DNA from: Candidatus Parcubacteria bacterium
GTDB taxonomy: Bacteria > Patescibacteria > ABY1 > BM507 > UBA12075
NCBI GenBank assembly: GCA_002869165.1
Contig: PKTK01000007.1
Span: 1-14,725, forward strand
Direction: 5' to 3'
DNA: 14,725 nt
Shown piece after piece: positions 1 to 6,179 of the stretch (the stretch's first letter is position 1; the number at the start of each line of letters is the position of its first letter). A model generated the notes under the pieces. That model made no database searches, had not been told where the DNA came from, and worked only from the letters and a program-made list of their open reading frames with translations. Both the position numbers and the translations under genes were made by a program.

Positions 1-88
1 TCACGATCGTAAACATCAAGGTATTAACAATTTAACTCCTTTTCAACGACTAGCCCAGTTTTATGCTAATAGTGGTGACAACGCTTGA
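1..88 (+). CDS. C-terminal end of an integrase-core (DDE) transposase, partial
   Basis: Reading from base 2, the window opens inside a frame that ends at TGA 86-88 with 28 visible residues, including HDRKHQGIN followed by NLTPFQRLAQFYANSGDNA. The pattern H..R.H.G...LTP..R is the usual C-terminal signature of rve-type integrase-core transposases of the IS481/IS3 kind, just after the catalytic glutamate. The catalytic residues and the start lie outside the window, so the exact IS family and whether the copy is intact cannot be judged. No certain terminal inverted repeat could be identified downstream. It converges with the minus-strand surface-protein gene, with two hairpins between them. Confidence 0.72.
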   Translation, partial: HDRKHQGINNLTPFQRLAQFYANSGDNA

Positions 89-112
89 CGAATGTACACT
101 GAGAGGGGATTT

Positions 113-136
113 AAAAACAGTCCTAAGCCTGTTTTT
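113..136. terminator. Rho-independent terminator-like hairpin
   Basis: AAAAACAG (113-120) pairs with CTGTTTTT (129-136) across an 8-nt loop. It lies 24 nt after the transposase stop codon. Read on the minus strand, the element is AAAAACAGGCTTAGGACTG plus a T-run, one mismatch from the core of the long hairpin at 2936-2959. It therefore appears to be a dispersed terminator module rather than a unique site. It could act on either strand. Confidence 0.55.
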
Positions 137-167
137 ATTTTGATTCAATATTTAGATATGCAAAGAT

Positions 168-204
168 AAAAAAATGAACAAACAAAAGCATGTTCATTTT
201 TTTT
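168..204. terminator. Bidirectional Rho-independent terminator between convergent genes
   Basis: ATGAACA (174-180) pairs with TGTTCAT (191-197), extended by an A-run at 168-173 opposite a T-run from 198, with a 10-nt loop. Runs of A before and T after make it functional-looking in both directions. It sits between the plus-strand transposase (stop at 88) and the minus-strand gene ending at 241, where a shared terminator would be expected. Confidence 0.7.
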
Positions 205-240
205 ATTTGGTTTTAAGAAAGGGTTTTTTGTTGAGAGTAT

Positions 241-2244
241 TTAATTACTTAAACTTCCTCCTTTAATGTTTGTTAGACCAGGTATTTTAGTAAATACTCT
301 TTCTGTTTGACCAGTATAGCTACCAAATTCACCAATATTATGACTGTAATTAAAATTAGTTTGCATGTTTTCAATCGTTACTTGCAAGGTTTCATCCCTT
401 AGGGAGTTGGTAGGAGTAATAAAACCACGTAATATAAACTCAGCGGTTGTACCTGGCTCAATGACTAGATCATTTTCATTTCCATAAGTATAGGCAAAAT
501 CTATGTATAGCTTGTCTTCTGCGGTTGTGGAGGCAAAGGCTTGTTTTTCACCATTTGCTCCGCCAACTCGTTCTATCCAGAATTTTTCAAATGAAATATT
601 ATCTGTCTTATTTAGAGTAAAGGTTGATTGAGCTAGTTTAACACCCAAAAGATCACCATCATAATCAATGTTTGTTGAATTTGGGGCAGTGACTTTAAAA
701 CTGAATATATCTTGTTTACCAATAGTTAAAGTATCGTTAGAAAAGTCAGATGAAACAGCTGTAATTATAGCCCCCATGATAGTACTAGACTTAGAAACAG
801 TGGCAACTGGTTCATTTTTTAGGGTTTGTCCAGTGTTTGCTCCTATTACTTTTCTTGTGTATAAATCTTCATCGTTTGGAATAGCTAAGTGAAAATATTT
901 ACCAGCTTGGGCGGTTGAGTCAGCTGATGGAGAATTGGAGTAATCAATACTCTTAACAAGCCCATATATGTAGAGGTAAGTGATTCCGTCAGTAGGAATA
1001 AGAAAGTCTATATCTTCAAATAATGCTTTTGGATTAGCGCCTTCGCCAAAATCAGCGTTTGCTAATAGATCCGTCATGGAATTATCAGTAAAGAGATAAA
1101 GAGTCTGAGTGTCATCAGAGAAAATTTCTTCAGAACCATCATCAGTTATAGCCTGTATCACCAAGTCTTCTAAAATTGCATTTTCGTTTTGTACGCTTAG
1201 TAGTAGTTTGCCTAGCGGTCTAAGTCCGCCAGCTAAGACATTTCTATTGTTTGAGTAGTATGATTCTGTTGTGTCAAATTCAATTGAATAGGAACCGGTG
1301 GACGTGATATTGAATATAGTTCCAGTTGTAGAATCAATTTCATATTGTTCAGCTGGTAAAGCAGTATTATCTTCATCTATTACTGAGTAGTTAGTTGTTG
1401 AATCTGCCCACTTAAGTGCATAAGTGCCACTCTGGACTAAGGTTTTGACATCAGCTCTAACAACTACTGCTACAGTTCCGTTGGCAGGAATGGTCATAGT
1501 GCCAGTAAATTTAACAGACGTTGTTTCTAGAGAAGCTTCATTATCCAGAAGCACTTCATCGCCATTTCCATCAATGTAGTAGAGGGAGAGTCTATCAAAA
1601 GCATCACTAAAAGAGTCATTACTCGTTCCACCTCCGAAAATACCTTGAAAATTTACAGATTTTATTTGTAAGTCACTAACTTCATTTGCAGAGATTCTTC
1701 CTTTGAAAAGCAATATATTTCTCTGGTCAGATGTGTAGCTTGCTTCATCGGAAGCTAAGTTACTAAAAGTTACCACTGGAGTAGTTGTGAAGCCACAGTA
1801 CTTATCAAATTTGGGTTGCAAAGCAGAAATATTCTTTTCGTATTTAGCTATTTTTTTTATAACGTTTTTACATTTTGATTTACTGATTGCAGAGCTTGGA
1901 TTAGCAGGGTCGTAATTTAGTCCGCAATATCTCTTTTTCTGTAAAAGATATAATGTTATTTTTTTTTCATAGGAGCTTTGAGACTTTAAAACCTTATAAC
2001 ATTTTTTTGAATCGATTGCTTTGCTTAAATCATAAGTTGAAGCGTAGGAACTTGTTTGGAAATCAGCAGAAACTAAAAATATTGTTGCAAGGGCTGCCCC
2101 AACTAAAAAGGCAAGCACAAAAACGCTTTGCCAGGTTTTTATTTTGGTCTTGGCTATAAAAACATAACTACGACCCAGCCAGGAATATGACTCTTTGACT
2201 GCTTCATCAATGGGACGTGTGTCCCGAGGATTTTTGTTATCCAT
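241..2244 (-). CDS. Membrane-anchored, probably surface-exposed repeat protein (667 aa)
   Basis: I do not recognise this as a named family. A charged N-terminus of about 37 residues is followed by one hydrophobic segment (about 39-60), so the bulk should be outside the membrane. Next come two similar helical segments, 81-108 and 124-151. Each has a C-x24-C pair (Cys82/107 and Cys125/150) with Y-E-K in the middle and an aromatic-Cys-Gly or Tyr-Cys-Gly end. These are the only cysteines I see, suggesting two disulfide-closed helical hairpins. Residues 157-667 look all-beta, with about three related modules in which an 'L-Y/W' strand precedes 'IPANGTVAVVVRADV' (252-266), 'IPTDGITYLYIYGLV' (416-430) and 'IEPGTTAEFILRGFI' (595-609). 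Thr/Ser/Asp-rich composition fits an S-layer-like or adhesin role, which is inference. ATG at 2244 has no Shine-Dalgarno. It lies 18 nt after the CBS gene, in an apparent operon. Confidence 0.85.
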   Translation of the reverse strand: MDNKNPRDTRPIDEAVKESYSWLGRSYVFIAKTKIKTWQSVFVLAFLVGAALATIFLVSADFQTSSYASTYDLSKAIDSKKCYKVLKSQSSYEKKITLYLLQKKRYCGLNYDPANPSSAISKSKCKNVIKKIAKYEKNISALQPKFDKYCGFTTTPVVTFSNLASDEASYTSDQRNILLFKGRISANEVSDLQIKSVNFQGIFGGGTSNDSFSDAFDRLSLYYIDGNGDEVLLDNEASLETTSVKFTGTMTIPANGTVAVVVRADVKTLVQSGTYALKWADSTTNYSVIDEDNTALPAEQYEIDSTTGTIFNITSTGSYSIEFDTTESYYSNNRNVLAGGLRPLGKLLLSVQNENAILEDLVIQAITDDGSEEIFSDDTQTLYLFTDNSMTDLLANADFGEGANPKALFEDIDFLIPTDGITYLYIYGLVKSIDYSNSPSADSTAQAGKYFHLAIPNDEDLYTRKVIGANTGQTLKNEPVATVSKSSTIMGAIITAVSSDFSNDTLTIGKQDIFSFKVTAPNSTNIDYDGDLLGVKLAQSTFTLNKTDNISFEKFWIERVGGANGEKQAFASTTAEDKLYIDFAYTYGNENDLVIEPGTTAEFILRGFITPTNSLRDETLQVTIENMQTNFNYSHNIGEFGSYTGQTERVFTKIPGLTNIKGGSLSN

Positions 2245-2262
2245 AAAATTGAGGATTAATTT

Positions 2263-2721
2263 TTAGTTTAAGTTAATAAATTTAATAATGTCAGAGCGAG
2301 CAACAATACCAACTAGTTTGTTGTCTTTGTTTATAACTGGTAATGTTTTGAGAGTGCTTTCGCGATATTTTTTTAGTAGAACCTCTACATCATCATTTTC
2401 TGATACAGTCATACAGTGACTAGACATGATATCTTTGGCAGTTGATTTGAGTAGTATGTTGGAAGTTTCTTTCTGTTTTCCTTGAACATTTTTGTGAAGT
2501 TTACTTTTTTTAATAAAATTAATATAGGTAGGTAGATAGATATTGGGGAAGCCTTTGATAAAAAAATCAGACATGGTGATAATACCTGTAATATTGTTGT
2601 TTTTATCTATAACAGGAATGCCATGAATTCGATTTTTAGTAAGTATTTCTGCTACATCCGTAACTTTTGTTTTTTCTGCTGCAGAAATAACCCTTTTAGT
2701 CATTATTTGTTTTATTTTCAT
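2263..2721 (-). CDS. CBS-domain-pair protein (152 aa)
   Basis: Two tandem CBS domains make up nearly the whole protein. CBS1 is about residues 4-54 (IMTKRVISAA, then NRIHGIPVIDKNNNITGIIT, then SDF). CBS2 is about 94-148 (AKDIMSSHCMTVSENDD, then LKTLPVINKDNKLVGIVARSDI). The 'G(I/L)(P)VID..N...GI(I/V)...D(I/F)' pattern is diagnostic. A basic insert of about 35 residues (57-91) separates them. CBS pairs (Bateman modules) bind adenine nucleotides and usually regulate a partner, and here no fused effector domain is present, so the target is unknown. It is the first gene of a minus-strand pair with the surface protein, which may or may not be functionally related. The start has no Shine-Dalgarno, but the next in-frame ATG (codon 7) would cut into CBS1. 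Confidence 0.93.
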   Translation of the reverse strand: MKIKQIMTKRVISAAEKTKVTDVAEILTKNRIHGIPVIDKNNNITGIITMSDFFIKGFPNIYLPTYINFIKKSKLHKNVQGKQKETSNILLKSTAKDIMSSHCMTVSENDDVEVLLKKYRESTLKTLPVINKDNKLVGIVARSDIIKFINLN

Positions 2722-2747
2722 AATTATAGATAGCTGTTTCTAATCTC

Positions 2748-2753
2748 ATTATA
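2748..2753 (-). promoter_or_regulatory. Candidate -10 box for the CBS gene
   Basis: On the minus strand this reads TATAAT, 26 nt before the ATG, which would give a leader of roughly 20 nt. No good TTGACA-like -35 box is found 16-18 nt upstream (the position reads TTTTCT). In such AT-rich DNA a perfect -10 hexamer alone is weak evidence. Confidence 0.35.
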
Positions 2754-2784
2754 ACATTATTTTATATAAAAGAAAAATAAATTT

Positions 2785-2889
2785 GTGAATTTAAATAATG
2801 ATGCGCAGACTTGGTTTCCGCCAGAGAAGGGGAATAAGTCAACACTTGGAGTGATTGATTTTTTGAAAAGTAAGCATAAGAATAAATAG
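2785..2889 (+). pseudogene. Possible 3' remnant of a protein-coding gene
   Basis: A short open frame ends at TAG 2887-2889 and encodes WFPPEKGNKSTLGVIDFLK followed by a lysine-rich tail. The residue mix is protein-like and differs from the AT-rich noise around it. The frame is closed upstream by TAA near 2767. Only GTG (2785) or TTG codons could start it, giving at most about 34 residues. It is followed within 20 nt by the terminator-like long hairpin, as a gene's 3' end would be. I do not recognise the family. It could also be a genuine tiny protein or chance. Confidence 0.3.
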
Positions 2890-2894
2890 TTTTA

Positions 2895-2991
2895 TCACAT
2901 ATCACGTATCACACAGCACATATCACATAACAAAAAAAAACAGGCTTAGGCCTGTTTTTTTGTTATGTGATATGTGCTGTGTGATATGTGA
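2895..2991. repeat. Long near-perfect inverted repeat with terminator core
   Basis: The left arm 2907-2945 and right arm 2950-2986 are complementary over essentially their whole length (39 and 37 nt). The only difference is nine A's against seven T's. The loop is TTAG, closed by CAGGC/GCCTG. The arms are built from degenerate ATCACATATCAC/GTGATATGTG units, and the outer unit 2895-2905 can pair alternatively with 2981-2991. The centre (A-run, CAGGCTTAGGCCTG, T-run) is a strong Rho-independent terminator form. The right-arm stretch with TTATGTGATATGTG recurs at 13821-13841, so this is a dispersed repeat. Its position between two divergent genes means it terminates neither known operon. Confidence 0.9.
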
Positions 2992-3055
2992 CATAGCTTG
3001 TATTTTCCCCCATATCTGTTAGTATTTAAAGGTTGTTTTTGGCTAGAATTTATAT

Positions 3056-3084
3056 TTGCTAAACAGCGTAATAATAGGTATAAT
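3056..3084 (+). promoter_or_regulatory. Sigma-70-type promoter of the M23 operon
   Basis: TTGCTA (3056-3061) and TATAAT (3079-3084) are separated by exactly 17 nt. The expected transcription start, about 6-8 nt after the -10 box, is near 3091, only about 7 nt before the ATG at 3098. The in-frame TTG at 3056 is the -35 box itself and so should not be taken as a start codon. Confidence 0.7.
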
Positions 3085-3097
3085 AATAATATTCGAT

Positions 3098-4333
3098 ATG
3101 AAAAAAATAATTTATTTTATAATAGTAATAATTGCCCTCGGGGGCGCTATTTTATATATAAAACAAGACAAAGGAGAGGCTCAGGTGGTGGAAAATCCAG
3201 AAAATATTTATGTTGAGCCAGTTGTGGAGGAGTCAAAAGATCGAGTAGAAAGTTATGAGATTTTGGAGGGTAGTACTTTTGCAGAAACTATGACTGATCA
3301 GGCTAGCACTACTTATTCTGAAGCCATGGCTATTTATAATGCATCTGTTGATGTATATGATTTAGTTAAAGTTAGGGTTGGCCGGACTATTGATTTGGTT
3401 TATGACAAGGATACAGACGAGCTTAAGGAGCTTCAGTATCAAATTGATTCAGAGGAGAAGTTGTTTGTAACTCTTACTCAAAATGCTAGTTCTACACGTG
3501 AGTGGTTGGCTAGACGTGAGGATATCCCATATAAAGTTCGGGAGCGAGTTGCTCGTGGTACAGTTGAGACTAGTATGTATGAAGCAGCACTTGAAAATGA
3601 TATAGATATTAGAGCTATTATAGAACTAGCTAACGCTTTTCAATGGTCAGTTGACTTTGCTATGGACCCTAGAGTAGGAGATACATTCGAGTTTTTGTAC
3701 GAAGAGAGATATCTTGATGGTGAGTATGTGATGCCTGGCCAGGTTTTTGCGGGAAAGTATGTAAACAACGGTACAGAATTGTATGTTTATTATTTTGAAG
3801 AATCAGAAGAAAATAAAGGTTTCTTTGACGAGAACGGAAACTCTGTGCAGAAAATGTTTTTGAAAGCCCCTGTCGAGTTTAGATATATTTCATCTGGCTA
3901 TACAACAGGCAATAGGGTTGTGATGGAGATTGGTTTATCTGGTCCTCATCGAGCAATTGATTATGCAGCTGCTCTGGGGACACCCATTAGAACAGTGGGT
4001 GATGGGGTAGTAACACATGCGGGATGGAGTAGTGCTGGTTATGGATATTTAACCAAAGTTAGACACAATGGAACATATTCAACGAATTATGCCCACCAGT
4101 CCAAAATTGCAGTTAGCGTGGGTCAAAGAGTGAAGCAAGGTGAGGTGATTGGATATGTTGGTTCAACAGGATATTCTACTGGTCCACACCTTCACTATGA
4201 AATGGTTAAAAATGGAGTTAAAATAAACCCTCAAAACGAAATATTGCCTCCTGGGGATCCTATTAAGGAAGAAAATTTAGATAGATATTTTGAGCTCAAA
4301 ACTCAATACGATGAAAAATTAAAACAAGAGTAA
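3098..4333 (+). CDS. M23-family zinc metallopeptidase, MepM-like (murein DD-endopeptidase)
   Basis: This probable peptidoglycan hydrolase cuts stem-peptide cross-links outside the cytoplasmic membrane. The chosen ATG gives 411 aa. A longer frame from TTG 3056 would include the promoter's -35 box. Residues 4-21 form an uncleaved-looking membrane anchor. Residues about 50-105 (ILEGSTFAETM to VRVGRTIDLVYD) resemble the LysM/OapA-like region of MepM/YebA proteins, and 140-265 (including ALENDIDIRAIIELANAF, VDFAMDPRVGDTFEFLYE and the fragment APVEFRYISSGY) match their middle domain. The catalytic M23 domain is about 260-385, with H284-x3-D288, H333 (NYAHQ) and H364-L-H366, so all zinc-ligand and catalytic histidines are present. 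GSTGYSTGPHLHYE is the typical C-terminal motif. It is the first gene of a three-gene operon. There is no Shine-Dalgarno. Confidence 0.93.
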   Translation: MKKIIYFIIVIIALGGAILYIKQDKGEAQVVENPENIYVEPVVEESKDRVESYEILEGSTFAETMTDQASTTYSEAMAIYNASVDVYDLVKVRVGRTIDLVYDKDTDELKELQYQIDSEEKLFVTLTQNASSTREWLARREDIPYKVRERVARGTVETSMYEAALENDIDIRAIIELANAFQWSVDFAMDPRVGDTFEFLYEERYLDGEYVMPGQVFAGKYVNNGTELYVYYFEESEENKGFFDENGNSVQKMFLKAPVEFRYISSGYTTGNRVVMEIGLSGPHRAIDYAAALGTPIRTVGDGVVTHAGWSSAGYGYLTKVRHNGTYSTNYAHQSKIAVSVGQRVKQGEVIGYVGSTGYSTGPHLHYEMVKNGVKINPQNEILPPGDPIKEENLDRYFELKTQYDEKLKQE

Positions 4334-4335
4334 CT

Positions 4336-4749
4336 ATGGCATTAATCAAAAATACATTTTATTTAGCTTTTTTAAGTTTTATTTATTTTTTCTTTTGTGG
4401 TTTTTTTGTTTTATTACTTGTAAATTTTTTTACCAGAAATATGATCTGGGCTTTTTACGAGAATAGTTTAGACATTTCTCTTATCAATGCTGTAATAGCA
4501 TCTTTGGGTATTTGGTTTTCTGTCAAGAAAATATCCCCAATTTTTAAAACAAAAATTCATAGAGACTCATTTATTCCTTTTGTTATTGCATCTAGCGTAT
4601 ATATGTTTGTAGCTTCAGTTTTTTCCTTTTTTATTATTATGTCAGAAATGGATGTTGAGGCAATAAATTATCAGATTGTAAATTCAATAGTTTTATTTGT
4701 TGTGTTTGTTGTTTTTAGTAATTATTATTTTCTAAAAAAGAAAGATTAA
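4336..4749 (+). CDS. Four-helix membrane protein of unknown function (137 aa)
   Basis: I do not recognise the family. Four hydrophobic segments lie at about 8-32, 46-64, 78-102 and 111-132. Short charged loops (KKISPIFKTKIHRDS between helices 2 and 3, MSEMDVEAINYQ between 3 and 4) and a KKKD C-terminus suggest both ends are in the cytoplasm. Aromatic residues, mainly Phe and Tyr, are very common in the first helix. The ATG follows the M23 stop codon by 2 nt and the stop is 1 nt before the next ATG, so translation of the three genes is probably coupled. The context suggests a role in envelope biogenesis, but nothing in the sequence shows an activity. Confidence 0.82.
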   Translation: MALIKNTFYLAFLSFIYFFFCGFFVLLLVNFFTRNMIWAFYENSLDISLINAVIASLGIWFSVKKISPIFKTKIHRDSFIPFVIASSVYMFVASVFSFFIIMSEMDVEAINYQIVNSIVLFVVFVVFSNYYFLKKKD

Positions 4750-4750
4750 T

Positions 4751-5365
4751 ATGGAGTCATTTATTTTCTATTTATACGGAGCTATTTTTATAGTTACAGG
4801 GTATTTTGTTTTAATATTTATTTTTGACCTCTTGCTTCGTGGTTTTTCTCCTTTTATTCCATCTCGGCCTTGGGTAGTTGAACAGTTAATGCCTGAAATC
4901 ATATTACCGACCAATAAACCAATTAAATTAGTCGCTTTTTCTAGTGGTAGATCAGGTTTCTTTAAAACATTAGGAGAAAAGTATCCCAATGCTGAGCTTA
5001 TCGGATATGAAAATGCAGTATTTCCGTATTTGGTTGCCAAAACTCAAGCATTCCTCAGACGGTCCAGAATACAAATCCGTTATAGCGTAATCCATCGCAT
5101 GGACGTGCATGACGCTGATTTTATTTATTGTCATCTTAGACCTGACAAGATGAGAGGTCTAGGTAAAAAGCTTAAATTTGAATGCAAAACAGGCACAATA
5201 GTTATTAGCACGGGTTTTGTAATTCCATATTTAGAGTCAAATAGAATTATTGAACTACCTGACAAAGAGGGACGTTTTGCTTTTTTGTCAAAGAATCAGG
5301 ATTTATTTCAGAAGAAAAACAAAAAATTCAAAAAAGAAAAAAAAGCATTTTTTTATGAAATATAG
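4751..5365 (+). CDS. Membrane-anchored methyltransferase-fold protein with degenerate SAM motif
   Basis: An N-terminal membrane helix (about 5-28) and the motif GFSPFIPS precede a domain laid out like small class I SAM-dependent methyltransferases. beta1 is KLVAFSSGRSGFF (59-71), beta2 is AELIGYEN (81-88) with the acidic residue that usually contacts the SAM ribose (E87), beta4 is DVHDADFIYCHLRPDKM (118-134), and the strand after it is KTGTIVISTGFVIP (146-159). In active relatives, the first strand ends in a D-x-G-x-G-x-G loop. Here this is A-F-S-S-G-R-S-G, lacking the acid and the glycine pattern. It may be inactive, use the pocket differently, or bind another ligand. The Lys-rich tail (188-198) is probably cytoplasmic. 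It is the last gene of the M23 operon, 1 nt after the previous stop. The fold assignment is by recognition of order and motifs only. Confidence 0.7.
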   Translation: MESFIFYLYGAIFIVTGYFVLIFIFDLLLRGFSPFIPSRPWVVEQLMPEIILPTNKPIKLVAFSSGRSGFFKTLGEKYPNAELIGYENAVFPYLVAKTQAFLRRSRIQIRYSVIHRMDVHDADFIYCHLRPDKMRGLGKKLKFECKTGTIVISTGFVIPYLESNRIIELPDKEGRFAFLSKNQDLFQKKNKKFKKEKKAFFYEI

Positions 5366-5436
5366 ATTTTTGTATGTAGATAATATTAGAGTGAAAGATG
5401 GAGTTTAATAGATAGAATTATCAACTACGAAATATC

Positions 5437-5487
5437 AATTAAGAATTAAGAATTAAGAATTAAGAATTAAGAATTAAAAATTAAGAA
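5437..5487 (+). repeat. Tandem repeat of the heptamer AATTAAG
   Basis: Six uninterrupted units of AATTAAG (the last slightly altered to AATTAAA) are followed by one further AATTAAG. A related heptamer tract (GATTTAA units) lies at 13712-13730 and there too stands just before a TGTCATTCT hairpin, with a similar linker (TTAAGAATAYC). The pairing suggests one composite dispersed element. Confidence 0.85.
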
Positions 5488-5498
5488 TATCCTTACTT

Positions 5499-5539
5499 AA
5501 GTGTCATTCTTCGCTAGCGTTTTAGAATGACACTTTTTT
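5499..5539 (+). terminator. Hairpin terminator with TGTCATTCT stem
   Basis: AAGTGTCATTCT (5499-5510) pairs perfectly with AGAATGACACTT (5524-5535) across a 13-nt loop that contains the palindrome CGCTAGCG. Six T's follow (5534-5539). It is the first strong terminator after the M23 operon. The stem sequence recurs at 13744-13820 and, in altered form, at 11918-12052, so the terminator belongs to a REP-like repeat family. Confidence 0.8.
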
Positions 5540-5594
5540 GTTACTCTTGAGTAAGTAAAGAATCCCGAGGACTTTGTTTTTGATTAAAAAACTA

Positions 5595-5616
5595 CCCTCT
5601 GCCTTCGACCAGAGGG
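5595..5616. repeat. Small inverted repeat CCCTCTG/CAGAGGG
   Basis: A 7-bp stem, CCCTCTG (5595-5601) with CAGAGGG (5610-5616), encloses the loop CCTTCGAC. No T-run follows directly, so it is not an obvious terminator. The flank AGAGGGGATTT (5611-5621) also occurs at 102-112 near the start of the window, which hints at another dispersed repeat. Confidence 0.5.
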
Positions 5617-5714
5617 GATTTATAAAATTACTAAAAGTAAAAAAATTATATTCTTAACAAAATATTAATTTAAATCTGTTTATTATATAGCTAAGGTTGT
5701 TTAGTTAGAGAGAA

Positions 5715-5744
5715 TTGAAACTTGACGGGTTTTTGTGTTATAAT
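5715..5744 (+). promoter_or_regulatory. Sigma-70-type promoter of the 5754-11266 operon
   Basis: TTGAAA (5715-5720) and TATAAT (5739-5744) have an 18-nt spacer. The predicted transcription start, about 5750-5752, is only about 2-4 nt before the ATG at 5754, so the transcript should be leaderless or almost so. The in-frame TTG at 5715 is part of the -35 box and is not a credible start codon. Confidence 0.68.
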
Positions 5745-5753
5745 AAAGTTAAT

Positions 5754-6179
5754 ATGGGTGAGGAAAATATTAAATATAAATATAGAAAATGGCCATTACT
5801 TGTACCAACTTATTTTCTATTTGCTTTTTTATATTTTGTTTTAGTATATTCTTTTTCTGAATTCACTTTTAGAGCTTTAGCTGACACTTTGGTGATGACT
5901 TTGTTTGTTGTGACTACTCCTGTTTTGGTTTTTTTTGATTTAAAAGTAGTAAGAATAAAGAGCTTCGTTCCTTTGTTTTTGCATATTATTTATTCATGGT
6001 TAATCGTATCTTTACTAATCTATGCTATTCTTCGTACATATCTTGAAGCTGAAGAATGGTTTGGGGCGATTGCTTTATTCTTTTTATTATTTATTTATAA
6101 TCTTTTTTGGTTAAGTTCTTCTGCTATAGTGTTTCTTGTAAAAAAGAAAAATATCAAGAAAGAAAAAACTTTACTATGA
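5754..6179 (+). CDS. Four-helix membrane protein of unknown function (141 aa)
   Basis: I do not recognise the family. Four hydrophobic segments lie at about 13-35, 43-63, 70-95 and 103-129, with a basic C-terminus (KKKNIKKEK) that should be cytoplasmic. The size and layout resemble the four-helix protein at 4336-4749, but I see no convincing sequence similarity between them. ATG 5754 was chosen because the upstream in-frame TTG at 5715 lies in the promoter. The stop TGA overlaps the next gene's ATG in the tetranucleotide ATGA (6176-6179), a classic sign of translational coupling. First gene of a five-gene unit. Confidence 0.82.
   Translation: MGEENIKYKYRKWPLLVPTYFLFAFLYFVLVYSFSEFTFRALADTLVMTLFVVTTPVLVFFDLKVVRIKSFVPLFLHIIYSWLIVSLLIYAILRTYLEAEEWFGAIALFFLLFIYNLFWLSSSAIVFLVKKKNIKKEKTLL

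Larger units (their letters stand above)
2722..3097. other. Divergent intergenic region (376 bp)
   Basis: This stretch separates the minus-strand CBS gene from the plus-strand M23 gene. It holds a candidate minus-strand -10 box, a short plus-strand ORF that may be a gene remnant, a long near-perfect inverted repeat, and the promoter of the M23 operon, each listed separately. I see no further gene in it. Confidence 0.8.
5366..5753. other. Non-coding interval between two operons (388 bp)
   Basis: No gene is visible. It contains a 7-bp tandem repeat, a hairpin with a T-run that probably ends the M23 operon about 170 nt after its last stop, a second small hairpin, and the promoter of the next operon. 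Each is listed separately. The part between 5620 and 5714 is AT-rich with no structure I can support. Confidence 0.75.

Noticed and set aside
89..112. Right terminal inverted repeat of the transposase's IS element
   Set aside because: Bases around GTACACTGAG could be an IS end, but the left end is outside the window, so no inverted match or target duplication can be shown.
668..892. Plus-strand open frame opposite the 667-aa surface protein gene
   Set aside because: It lies wholly inside a well-supported coding region on the other strand and has no recognisable motif or initiation signal. It is a shadow frame.
241..2721. A defence or toxin-antitoxin unit formed by the CBS and surface-protein pair
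   Set aside because: The partner gene is a 667-aa anchored extracellular protein with no toxin, nuclease or NTPase motif. Gene order alone does not support it.
2998..3216. A 72-residue plus-strand frame overlapping the start of the M23 gene
   Set aside because: It is in another frame, runs through the promoter and the M23 coding region, and has low-complexity content without motifs.
5437..5616. CRISPR array, suggested by short repeated units
   Set aside because: Units are 7 bp and directly adjacent with no unique spacers, and no cas gene is present.
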